DNA of 64,000 bases from Symsagittifera roscoffensis (lineage: Eukaryota > Xenacoelomorpha > Acoela > Convolutidae): the NCBI RefSeq assembly GCF_963678635.1, contig NC_087062.1:41866395-41930394 (forward strand), read 5' to 3'. The position numbers and the translations under genes are program-made. This document shows positions 1 through 10,045 of this stretch, piece after piece; position 1 is the first letter of the stretch; every line of letters begins with the position of its first letter. The notes beneath the pieces were generated by a model. The model did not search any database. It had not been told where the DNA came from and worked only from the letters and a program-made list of their open reading frames with translations.

Positions 1-1550
1 AGCTTCACCTTTGTGTCGAAAATTGCCCTCTGTAATCTGATTTTTTGCGCTCCATTGAAATACAGGTTCTGTTAATCTCTTCTGTATAAGCGGCAACGCC
101 TAATTATTTTTTTACAATTAAAGCTATGATTCTCGGAAGAATAAAATTGTTATTTGATGTCATAGGTTGAATCAAGTTAACAGGCTTTTTAAAGCCTACA
201 TTATTGTTAGCTAGGCCCAAAACTACTTTTCTCTAAGACTACTCTCCCACATCTGAAGTTTTAGTTTCAATCAAATCCTTTGCATAAACTACTTTGCACA
301 AATTTTGTTACACGAAAAGTTATGGCTTTTTTACCGTTTTTTCAAAGTTTTTTGATTTTTTTTTTCGAAAACATAAAATGGGATTTTGTTTAGAATGGAT
401 AGAGTCGAGTTTAGATAGCAGCCCTTCATCAGCGGCTTACACAAAAAATGATGGCTCTCGGAAAAGTCAGTTTTTGGTTTTTTTTACCGCTTTTGAAATT
501 ATTTGGTTTTTCTGAAAAAACTATCATCACAATTTAAATTTTTTTGAATCAATAGAATTCCCACGTTGAGTGAATCTCTTCTGCATAAGCAGCTGCACCC
601 AATTTACACAACTCGAAAATGTCAAAATTTAGATTTGTTGACTATTTTTCGGAAAGTTTTCGCTTTTTCTCAATAACTACCCTGCCAAATCTGGGTTTTT
701 GAGTTCAACGGAAATCACAGGTTGAGTGAATTACTTCGCAATAAGCGGCTACCCCCAATTATTTTAAACAAAAAGCTATGTTCCTCGAAAATGTCAAAAC
801 TTTGATTTGTTGACTGTTCTTCGGAAACTTTTTGTCTTTTGTAAATAAGTACCCTCTCATATCTGTGTTTTTTGGTTCAACGGAAATCACAGGTTTAGTG
901 AATTTCTTTTGCATAAGAGGCTAAGCCCAAATTTTTAACACTTAGAGCTATGATTCTCGAAAATGTTTTTTGACTGTTCTTAATAACTATCCTGCAAAAT
1001 ATAATATCAAGATTTAACCGAAACAACAGGTTGTTGGAAGCCTACCTTTAGAGCTGGCTACGCACAACTTTTGTCGAAAAAGGTTTTGAAAGTTTTGAAT
1101 CTTGAACGTTTTTGGAAACTTTTTGGTTTTTCTCGAAAATCACTGTCAATTCTCATGTTAAGTGTTCAATCGAGAAACCCAGTTTTGGGAATCATCTCTG
1201 TTTAAGCGGCCAGGACCTATTTTTGTGCAGAAAAAAAGTTATGGATTTCAGAAAGTCCCGGTTTTCAACTGATAGTTTTTTGAAATTTCTTAAAAACTAC
1301 CCTATCAAATCTGAGATGAAGGGTTCAATCGAAAAAACCGGTTGCAAGAATTTTCCAACAGAGTCTGCGAATCCTTTTTTTGCAAGAAAACTTATGTTGT
1401 TGGGAAATTTTCAATATCCTCTCATTTTACATACTCTCTCAATATACTCCTCTCATTTTTATTTAGCAGAGAAACAACGAAGATTAGCTTCGCTCTATAA
1501 ATTAACTCAGTCTGGAATGTGGAAATTAAGAGAAACAGACTAGCTAAAAC
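1..1550 (+). repeat. Diverged satellite-like array, type I monomers
   Basis: About nine diverged copies of a unit of roughly 150-175 bp run through this stretch. The recurring core resembles GCATAAGCGGCTACGC and is seen near 85, 285, 430, 580, 741, 913, 1045, 1203 and 1363. It is followed each time by an A/T-rich part containing 'gctatgattctcgaaaatg'-like text, 'tttttctcaataactaccctg'-like text and 'ggttcaa(t/c)(c/g)gaaa'. The last monomers (about 1030-1370) align in the same order with 57490-57840, so this is part of a longer dispersed element rather than a free satellite. Open frames here, including 1112-1543, are by-products of the A/T-rich repeat. Confidence 0.75.
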
Positions 1551-1601
1551 AGCCTGGATAGCCTTTCATAGATCATCTGCGAATCGCAGAAACCACAATT
1601 A

Positions 1602-2270
1602 TTATTACAATAGCTGCATCGGAGATGAAAAGAAACTTCTTTTTAGTTTGTCCGTCGTCAACTAAAAGCTGATCAGTTTTTCGATATTATAGTCAGCGAA
1701 ACTTGCCATTTAACTTTTACCAGCCAATCTCATGTCCCCGCTCTTGTATTTTTATGTCACTGAATCGGTGCAACTGAAATATGTGAAATTTAAAATTATT
1801 GCCTGTCAACGCCATCGGATATGACCAGAAAGGTGTTTTTGAAGTCTGGCTTTTAATATTGATTTTCTGAAAAGTGGATTAGGTATACTTTACTGGCCCG
1901 TAGATGAGATATATTTTAGTGGCCCGAGGATTAGATATGTTTTGCTGGCCATTTTCCGCCCGTCTATTCTCTTTATCAATTAACGGAGAGATTGTCATAT
2001 TGAAAGGAGCCGTTTCGATTAATCTTAGACCGACCTAAATGGTTTTGTGGTGATATTTTATTGTTAACTCAAAAAGGAACAGATATAAATATGATAATGC
2101 TACCATTATTTTTTTGAATTTCTCATACTGGAAGTTATTACACGGGCTTTGAAATCTTTCAGTTGTTATTACAATAGCTGCATCGGAGATGAAAGGAAAC
2201 TTCTTTTTAGTTTGTCCATCGTCAACTACCGGCTGATCAGTTTTTCGATATTATAGTCAGCGAAACTTGC
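1602..2270 (+). repeat. Direct repeat of about 105 bp, two copies
   Basis: The segment 1602-1706 recurs at 2166-2270 with only a few substitutions; both contain 'agctgcatcggagatgaaa' and end in 'gtcagcgaaacttgc'. Between them, at about 1870-1950, three short imperfect repeats of 'attaggtatacttt(a/g)ctggccc' type are visible. Nothing protein-coding is seen from 1551 to 2960. Confidence 0.8.
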
Positions 2271-2965
2271 AATCCAGACTGATATAGAAAAAAAACAATT
2301 CCTCAAGAAAAATGTTTCAATGGGCTCTCTATAAAACCCATTCCGTGGTCTTGAATAGTTTTTTAAATAAAAGGACCACAACGCTTTCAGCAAGAAGATA
2401 ATTTTTCATGTTTTTTATTGGATATGAAACCGCCAACAAGCATGGACGTTGTTCACATCAAGGGATTTTAATTTGAAAAAATTCCCATCTTCAAAAACTG
2501 TCGCAGATATTGGTGCAAGTCATCTTCTGTTTTTAATGTTTGTCTAATTTGAAAGTACACTTGTGTTGTTTGAATGGTGGATTATTATTTTCCACTTCTA
2601 TCCAATTTAATTAATATCATTTTCAAGTCATTTTTGGCTAAGATCACAATTGGTTAGTTATCCATTAATTTATGTTGAAAATGTTTTTTAACAATCCTAC
2701 GCCCTTTTTTACTTCGTCGAAAATGAAAGTAAAGAGTGAGGCATAGATAATTAAACGCCGGAAATTAAATATAGTCAATTTTTACTTTCGCTTTGATTTG
2801 CTATCAGATGCAAGCAATTGCATTTCTCTCATTTGGAGTTTCTTGGACGAGTGTGTGCAAAGACTTCAAAGGTTTTAATAATTCTGATAAATTTGTCCGC
2901 GTGCCATAGCTCTAAAAGGTTAGAAAAATTAAAACAGGCACAATTATTCATTGCCTTTATTATCA

Positions 2966-3245
2966 TTGCGATAACAAGGGTATTGCAATCGGGTACTAAA
3001 CTTTTTTCCCGTAAACAACTTTGTCCACAACTTTGGTACCTTGGTTCTTAATGAGATCAAAATTTGTAGCGTATCTTGCACTTTTAGCCTGGTGGTAACG
3101 AATACGCCAGGAATGGAAAAGGTCGTGGATTTGAATTTGACCAGGACCGGTTTTTTTTACGGTTTTAATTTTCCGGTTCAAAAAAATTTCGGCCTATTAT
3201 TTGTCTGCTTATGTTTTGTCGGCTTAGTTGTCACTTCTAAGAATC
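2966..3245 (+). repeat. 5' module plus tRNA-like unit 1 of copy A
   Basis: The module begins with a TTG-CGATAA-CAA mini-hairpin and continues with 'atcgggtactaaac' and 'ttttttcccgt', which can pair through CGGG/CCCG. The tRNA-like part has a box A-like TAGCCTGGTGG (3085-3095) and a box B-like GGATTTGAATT (3127-3137) at tRNA-like spacing. It ends in the conserved 'cggcctattatttgtctgct' motif (3190-3234). It does not fold into a convincing functional tRNA. Confidence 0.6.
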
Positions 3246-3479
3246 GTTTATTTTAGCTATAAAGAATTTTTACCTGCAATTTTTTTAGCATTTTAAAAAT
3301 CCGTCCGAATTGAGATTTTTTTTTCAATGTGTCTATACTATTTTTAAATGCGTGCGATTGACAGCTATCTCCCATGTTTAAGCATGATAATTTTTGCCTG
3401 TTTAACAACAGAATTGTTTCACGTCTAAGCTATATCGTATATTGCTATGGTTAAGGTTTTTTTTTCGATTTTCCAGATT

Positions 3480-6130
3480 AAATTTAGTGTTTAATTCGTC
3501 AAGTTTGAAATTAGCAACCTAATAGGGGGTTGTTGCCAGAGTTTTCCCAGGTTTTGCGATTCTGGCTTCCATATATGAATAACCAAATCCTTTTAGTTTA
3601 CGAGATAGGCAATTTTCGAGGTTTTTCAAAAATTTCTAGAAAAATTAATTTTGAAAAATTTCCTAATTTTTGAAATTCCCACCCTGTAGTTGGGTAATGT
3701 CTTGGTACTCTCAGGGGTTGCGAATCTTGCCTCCAAATCTCATTTCTCAACTCTTGTAGTTTTCGAGATATGACGTTTTTTTATGACTTCTCAAAAAATT
3801 TTCAAAAACCTAGATTTAAAAAAAATCCAAAACGTTGAAGATCTCATTCCCGTTGTTGGATTTTTTAAGAGTACTCTCAGGGGTTGCGAATCTTGCCTCT
3901 GATTATCGCTGCTCAAATCCTTGCAGTTTTCGAGATATGACGTTTTTTTAGGATTTCTTTTTTCAAAATTTTTTTCAGAAAAATTAGATATAAAAAATTT
4001 CACCAAGTTTGAAGTTCCCATCTCTATAGAGGGATGCTGTCAGTGTTTCCTAGCGGTTGCGTTTAAGCCTCCAATTTTGAATACTCAAATCCTAATATTT
4101 TTACGAAATAGACGTTTTTTGTGATTTTGTTTAAAAATTTCATAAAATTTAAAAATTTTCACAAAATTTGAAATTTCCAACCCTGTAGTAGGGTGCTGTC
4201 AGGATACTCTCGAGGAGTCTTAAATCTTGCCGCCAGATATGACTGCTCAAATCTCGTAGTTTTGAAATATGACGTTTTTATTTCTTTTTAAAGTTTCAGA
4301 AAACTTAGATTTGAAAAAGTTCAAAAAAATTTTAGCTCCTAACCCTGTATTTAGGTATTGCTAAGGTACTCTCAGGATTTGAAAATCTTGAGTCCGAATG
4401 CGACTGCTTAAGTGCTTTGAGTTTCAAGATGTAATATTTTCTATTTCTTCTGAAAATTTGGTGAGGCGCTGTCAAAGTACTCTCAGGGGTTGCGAATTTT
4501 GCCTCTAAATATGACTGCTCAAATCCTTTTAGTATTCGAGATACGACGTTTCAAAAAAAACTTAGTATTCAAAAAAACTTAGATGCTGAAAAATTCCAAA
4601 ACTTTGAAGATCTCAATCCTGTCATTGAAATCTGTGAGGGTTCTCTCATCGGGTTGCGAATCTTGCCGCTGAATATGACTGGTCAAATATTTCTAGGATA
4701 GTTTTCTAGGATTTTGACGTTTTTTAGGGTTTTCTCTAAATATTTCAGAGAACTTGGATATAAAAAATTTCACAAAATTTGAAATTAAGATCTATGTAGT
4801 GAGGCTTTGTCAGGGTAATCTCAGGAGTTGCGGATTTTGCCTCCAAATATGACTGCTCAAAACCTTAAAGTTTTCCCGATTTTACATCATTGTGATTTTT
4901 TCGAAAAATTTTCATGAAAATTAAATTAATTTTTTTTCAAAGTTTGAAATTCCTAACCTGTAGTTGGGGGCAGTCAGAGTTATCTCTAGGGTTGCACGTT
5001 CGGCCTGCAATTCTGTAATGTCAAAATCTCAAAATGCCCAAATCTTTTTTTGTTTAATAGATAAGACGATTTTTGTGAATTTTTTGGAAATTTTCTGAAA
5101 AATAAATTACAAAATAATTCATTAAATTGAAGTTCCCAACCCTGTAGTTGTCTGCTGTCAGAGTACTTTCAAAGATTATGATCACTACCATCAAATAAGA
5201 CTGTTGAAGTCATGAAAGTTTTCGAAATTTCATGTTCTCAGAAAATATTTTTTGCAGAAAACTTAAGGTGAAGTTTCTCAAAGTTTGAATTTCCCAACGT
5301 TTTAATTGGGTACTATAAGAGTTCTCTCAAAAATTGCAAATCTTGCCCCCAAACGCGACTGCTCAATTTCTTTTAGTTTCCCTGATGTGATGTTTTGTAG
5401 TTCATTTTAAATTTTTCGAAGAACTTCACAAAATATTATGGTTCTTCAAAATTTGCATGAAAAACTTGAATAAAAAACATGAAAAACTTGAATTTTGTAA
5501 TTTTGAACCTTGTAATCGGGTGCTGTCAGAGTGCAATCAAATAATGGATGTCTTTTTTCCAATATGTGCGGTTTATTTTGAGTACCGGAGGTGCGTTACA
5601 CGCTAGTATCATCTATTTAACGTTTCGGCTATATGGTTAAGTTTTTTTCGGATTTCAGCCAGCTTGAATTCAGTGGTTATTGCACGAGTTTAAAATAAGC
5701 AGCCCAATAGTAGGATGCTGTCGGAGTTACCAAAGGGGTTGCGAATTTGGCCTCTAATTTAGAGTGATCAAATTTTTTAAGTGTACGAGATACGACGATT
5801 TTTGATTTTTTTCAACATTTTTCAGAAAACTCAAATTACAAAATAATTGACAAAACTTGAAATTACCAACCCTGTAGTTGGATGCTGTCAGAGCACTCTC
5901 CAAGTTCGCGAATCTTGCCTCCAAATGTGGTGGCTCAATTCCTTGTAATTTTCGAGATAAGACTTTTGTAATTTTTTCAAAAAAATTTCAGATAGCTTAA
6001 ACGAGCCTTGCATCCAATTATGACTGCCTAAATCTTTGTAGTTTTTCAGAAAACTCAACTTAGACTTTTTTAAAATTTGAGATTTCTAGCCCTGTAGTTG
6101 AGTGCTGTTTGGGTCCTCATAGGGTTTGCA
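3480..6130 (+). repeat. Type II satellite array, about 170 bp monomers
   Basis: Roughly fifteen diverged monomers are present. Each contains 'aaccctgtagttgggtgctg', 'gtactctcaggggttgcgaa', 'tcttgcctccaaatatgact' and 'gttttcgagatatgacgttt'. The block at about 3420-3540 is partly repeated at 5590-5720, which indicates higher-order structure. There is no coding signal; the frames at 3791-4124 are repeat by-products. Confidence 0.85.
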
Positions 6131-6149
6131 ATCGTTCGTCCTGCATATC

Positions 6150-6475
6150 TGGCTTAAAGATAAAACAACTGGTTGAGACGGTAAAGATTTTCTGTTCGAA
6201 TCTGGCCGGGTTATTTTTTCGCAAACTGTACAAACTATAGAGTTTTTGTGCTTTTTCGGACTGTCGTCCGTCTGCTTATTTTTGTCGGCTTAGTTCCCGT
6301 AGCTCGATGTTTCATCTTTATTCCAAGTTGCTCTAACCCCCATACTTGAGAAAACAAAGCCAGGGAGTTCGATTTCAGTTGAGAGTTGTTTTTCTTGTAA
6401 AAAGAACAATTTTGGCTAATTTAGATTATTGTCTGTCTGCTTATTTATGTCTGCTTAGTTCTGCAGAAAGTTTGT
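6150..6475 (+). repeat. tRNA-like units 2 and 3 of copy A
   Basis: Unit 2 has a box B-like 'ctgttcgaatctggcc' near 6190 followed by 'ttttgtgctttttcggact' and the conserved motif at 6257-6300. Unit 3 has 'gggagttcgatttcagttga' near 6366-6386 followed by a shortened motif at 6428-6463. The same two units occur in the same order at 9755-10045 with clear similarity. Confidence 0.6.
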
Positions 6476-6648
6476 TTTTCGAAAACTTGGATTGCTTATA
6501 GCATTCTCAAAGCTCGTTGTTGAGTTTCTAATGGTGTAGGCAATTTTGTTCCAGATGTTTTGGGCTTGCAATTTCTATTGACAAAAACGATTTTTTGATT
6601 TTTTTTTCGTTTGATTCTGATAGTCATTCATATTTGATCGCGAGTGGT

Positions 6649-6665
6649 GCGAAGCTCAACTTCGC
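6649..6665 (+). repeat. Terminal hairpin of copy A
   Basis: GCGAAG-CTCAA-CTTCGC forms a 6 bp stem and is followed by 'ctctatgtgaaatc'. The same hairpin with a 7 bp stem (GCGAAGC-NNN-GCTTCGC) and similar right flank occurs at 22798, 24419 and 31851. Confidence 0.75.
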
Positions 6666-6680
6666 CTCTATGTGAAATCA

Positions 6681-9080
6681 TTTTTTGTTGTTATTTTGAT
6701 AGTGATATGATAAATATGAATTTATAATGGTGCTGAAAATTTGAGATTCATCAAGGAACTTTTTCTAGAACTGTTTGTTGTCCCCGCGAAAAACAAGTTT
6801 TAATAGTTTTCGACCCATTGGTATTAAGTTTGTTCTGGAAGTCTTCATTGCACTTTTTAGTGTCGATGAAGCTATTGAAAAGACTTATGTATGACGTGTT
6901 GTTTCTTTTTTTTCAGGAAAAGTTATAAAATTTATTACGCTCAATTTTAAGTTTTCGCGGTTTGAATTTTGATTTCTTTTCAATTTTAGTTCATTTCCTT
7001 TTTTAGATGAAAGCAAATTCCATTATCTAACAGCAAAAGTGTAACTTGTAGTTAGAACTCACAGAGATTATAAGCCATGTAATTTTTTGTCTGAAGTTCC
7101 GAAGTTTTTTTTGGTCAGTATTGTTTTGGTTTCCTTGCGTTCATAGAAATTTTTCAAGCTGTCTGTTGGCAATGTTAATGAGAGTACGGCTGAAGTGCTT
7201 TAAATTTGATTTTGCTTGAAAATCGAGAGTTCCTTATACGAAATCAATCCTTTTTTACAACTTTGGTATATATTTTCTAGATTTCGGAAATTAAGGGTTT
7301 CAAGCGATTGATTTTAGTTTATTGGATTTGTGATAGCCTGAGGTGACAGGGTTTGAACAGTTCATTCTATCTCATAACCACTTAGCACCAGTCACTAACT
7401 GGACATGTTATCCGCAGGCTATTTCAATAATGAACCGCACTGTCAGTTTCAAGACAGTCGGTAGCAGGTGATTCGAATCAGAACCAAAATTATCTTAGGT
7501 TTTATGTCACTCGTTTTTTTGCGATCTCAAATGTAGTTACTTTTGAAAAATTGCATTTATTCAGTAGTCTGTGGTGCTATTTAATCTCATGCTGAGATTT
7601 TTTTTTTCTTTGTTGCCATTTTTGGTTAGGTTAACATAAATTTGGCTTTAAATCAAATGTTGCTAAGAGAGTTTTCAGCGAATAAGTTCTTTTTTGCTTC
7701 TAATTAGGACTTGGCTGCTTGTATAATTTTTTCCTGGCTTTTTTTGAGCCTCATTTTTTCCCCAAATTCCTCGAAGGCGAAAAGTGTTGTTTTCATTTAG
7801 AGAATTCGCACCATTGAGGATTTATTTTTAATCCTTCTACCAAGGCTGCATTGGAAGTTACTTGCCTAACTCAGTGGATTCTTTGTATAATATGCAAGGC
7901 GTTACTAGACGGCTGCAAATCCCCTATTATCTCGTCTTACTCTCCCTTCGGTTTGCTTAATCCGTAAAAAACTGTTTTACTTGTGATTCATTAATGCTGG
8001 CTCTTTCTCGAAATCTCGACGTTCTAAACTCCTCTTTTCTGTTTTGGCGTTTATTGCTTTGCGGCGGCTGAAAATTAGAAAAGATTTCTTCCTTTTGATT
8101 GGTTTCCAATACATGATTCCTATCTTTATCGTTGAAATAGAAGTCATTCTTCTCAAATTTTGAAGCGATAAAGAACCGCTGAGATCTTTGAGTACAGATG
8201 CTTCTAATTTTGCCTTTCAAACCACATTTCTCTGGCTTGTTGTACCAGTTTGTTCATTAGCTAGCGTATCAGTTTTCAATCTTTCTTGAAGTTTTGTATT
8301 ACACTTTATCGATTTTTCAGCGTGTTATTCTTCATTGCTATAACTGGCTCATGTGCAAATGAGGTTTGTTAGTTTCTGCTCAGAATGGCACTGCATTTTA
8401 ATACCTGCAAACATTTCATTCAAACTGCAACAGACGCTTAGGCAAAAGTAAAAAACCTCGACTCACTCCGAGCACCAACGTCTTTTCTCAAAGTTTTAAG
8501 TCCACTTCATTCGTATTGATGCAGCTTCACCGTGAAACAGTTTCTTCCTTTTTGATCAGCCCAAAGTGAAGTCGGGACATGAAATATGAATGTTTGCAGC
8601 TTGGGATATTCGCCTTTTTAAGTTTAAAACGATATAATGTGTAGTTATCAATTCGAAATTTTAACGAAATTTTTTTGTAATGTTTCAAATTTTCATTTTG
8701 ACTTCAGAAAAATTTGATTACCGAAATTATTGTTTGTGTTCATCAGCTGAAATATTTTTATATACACCAAAAACGGTTGTATTCGATCAATTTTTTGAGC
8801 TACCAGAAGTGAAGTTTTGGCATTCAATAGCGTTTCAGTGTGGGCATTGATCATTGTTATGTCAAACAGCTTGAAATGTATATCAGCGTAAAAATGTTAA
8901 TTTTTGTCGGATTCGTAGTTTTCCTAATTTCCACGAATTGTAAATCTACCAAGTCTGTTTTTTGAACATTTTTATTTACTTTCTTTTTGATATTGCGTAG
9001 TTTCGATGGCAAATTTTATTCGTATGCGGTTAAACTATATTTTTTTTCTGTCGTTTCCTTTTCTGTTCACTATCTTGTAA
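6681..9080. other. Intergenic; one tRNA-like remnant
   Basis: No gene or splice-compatible exon is supported here. On the minus strand at about 7352-7420 there is a tRNA-like remnant with box A-like TGGTGCTAAGTGG and box B-like TGTTCAAACCC. It lacks a paired acceptor stem and looks like a decayed SINE head. The frame at 7957-8220 (-) has no recognisable domain. Confidence 0.5.
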
Positions 9081-10045
9081 TTGCCCTTGCGATAAGCAAG
9101 GCTATTACTATCGAGTACTAGTCTTTTTTCCCGTAACAACTTTGTCTTCAGGACTCATTGGACTCCTGATGTACCTTGCTTCATATTGAATTCCTATTTT
9201 GTATTTTCTCTTGTACTCTTAGCCTGGTGGTAATGAATACGCCCGGGAAGCGGGAAGGGAAAGGTCTTGTGTTCTAATCTGACCAGGACCAATTCTTTTT
9301 TCGGATGGTAAATATTTCGGATTAAAAATATTCGGCCTGTTATTTGTCAGCTTATGTTTTGTCGGCTCAGTTGTCACATCTAAGAATCGTTTCTTTTAGT
9401 TGTAAACAATTTTCACAGCACTTGCTTTAAGTTTTTTTAAAATCCGGCTGAATTGAAATTTGCTGTTCATATAGGTTGTAATTTTACCAGCTCGATTTAT
9501 TAATTTTTTTTTCATTTTTCATTTTATCGGCCTAATAATTTTTGGCCTAATTAATATCGAATTAGTAGCGCAGTTACGACCGAAAAAAAATTGCGCAGTT
9601 ACGACCGAAAAAAAATTTTAAGAGCGTTTGCGTGCTCTGAGGGCAAAAAGGACTTACAAGAACTTTTTTTGAATTTTTTCGGCATGAAATGTTTCTGCTC
9701 AGATGTTTTCGGCTTTGTTACAGCTTGTTAATTATAAATTCAAATCCAATCAACCATCTGGTGTAGAGGTAAAACAGCAGTTCTAGATAGCAAAGGCTTG
9801 CAGTTTGAATCCGGCGGGGTCCTTTTTTTTAAACAGAGCTTTTGTGCTTTTTCGGACTATCCTCCGTCTGTTTATTTTTGTTAGCTTGGCTTCCCTAGCT
9901 CGATGGTTGAGACTTGTTCGAAGTTGCTGTAACCCTCATGCCTGCGACGAAAAAGTTCGGGAGTTCGATCACAGTTGAGACTTGTTTTTAGCAAAAAGAA
10001 AATTTTGGCTAATTTAGATTATTGTCTGTCTGCTTAGTTACACAG
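9081..10045 (+). mobile_element. Composite element, copy B (three tRNA-like units, no satellite array)
   Basis: The 5' module starts with CCTTGC-GATAA-GCAAGG (9081-9097), a clean hairpin, followed by 'atcgagtactagtc' and 'ttttttcccgt'. Unit 1 is tRNA-like (9215-9290) with the conserved motif at 9332-9380. Unit 2 is tRNA-like (9755-9825, box B-like 'gcagtttgaatccggc') with the motif at 9852-9893. Unit 3 is tRNA-like (about 9895-9990, 'gggagttcgatcacagttga') with a short motif at 10020-10042. It parallels copy A but lacks the type II array between units 1 and 2. Near 9568-9616 a 25 bp sequence, with core 'cgcagttacgaccgaaaaaa', is repeated twice in tandem. No 3' hairpin was found, so the right end is probably lost. 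Confidence 0.6.

Larger units (their letters stand above)
2962..6680 (+). mobile_element. Composite hairpin-ended element, copy A (type II satellite inside)
   Basis: The copy is read as one element because its parts recur in the same order elsewhere. It has a 5' module (2966-3010), a tRNA-like segment (3085-3149) with a conserved motif (3190-3234), and an internal array of about 170 bp monomers (3480-6130). Two further tRNA-like plus motif units follow (6150-6470), then a terminal hairpin (6649-6665). The 5' module matches 9081-9130, 22227-22272 and 56578-56630, and the hairpin matches 22798-22814 and 31851-31867. No transposase, Rep/helicase or reverse transcriptase reading frame is present, so it would be non-autonomous. 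Internal tandem arrays plus a 3' hairpin fit Helitron/Helentron-derived elements; the tRNA-like part instead recalls SINEs. Exact ends and target-site duplications were not resolved. Confidence 0.6.

Noticed and set aside
1112-1543. 143-codon plus-strand frame
   Set aside because: It lies inside diverged type I monomers, has Phe/Ser/Lys-rich translation typical of A/T-rich repeats, and aligned monomers elsewhere are not open.
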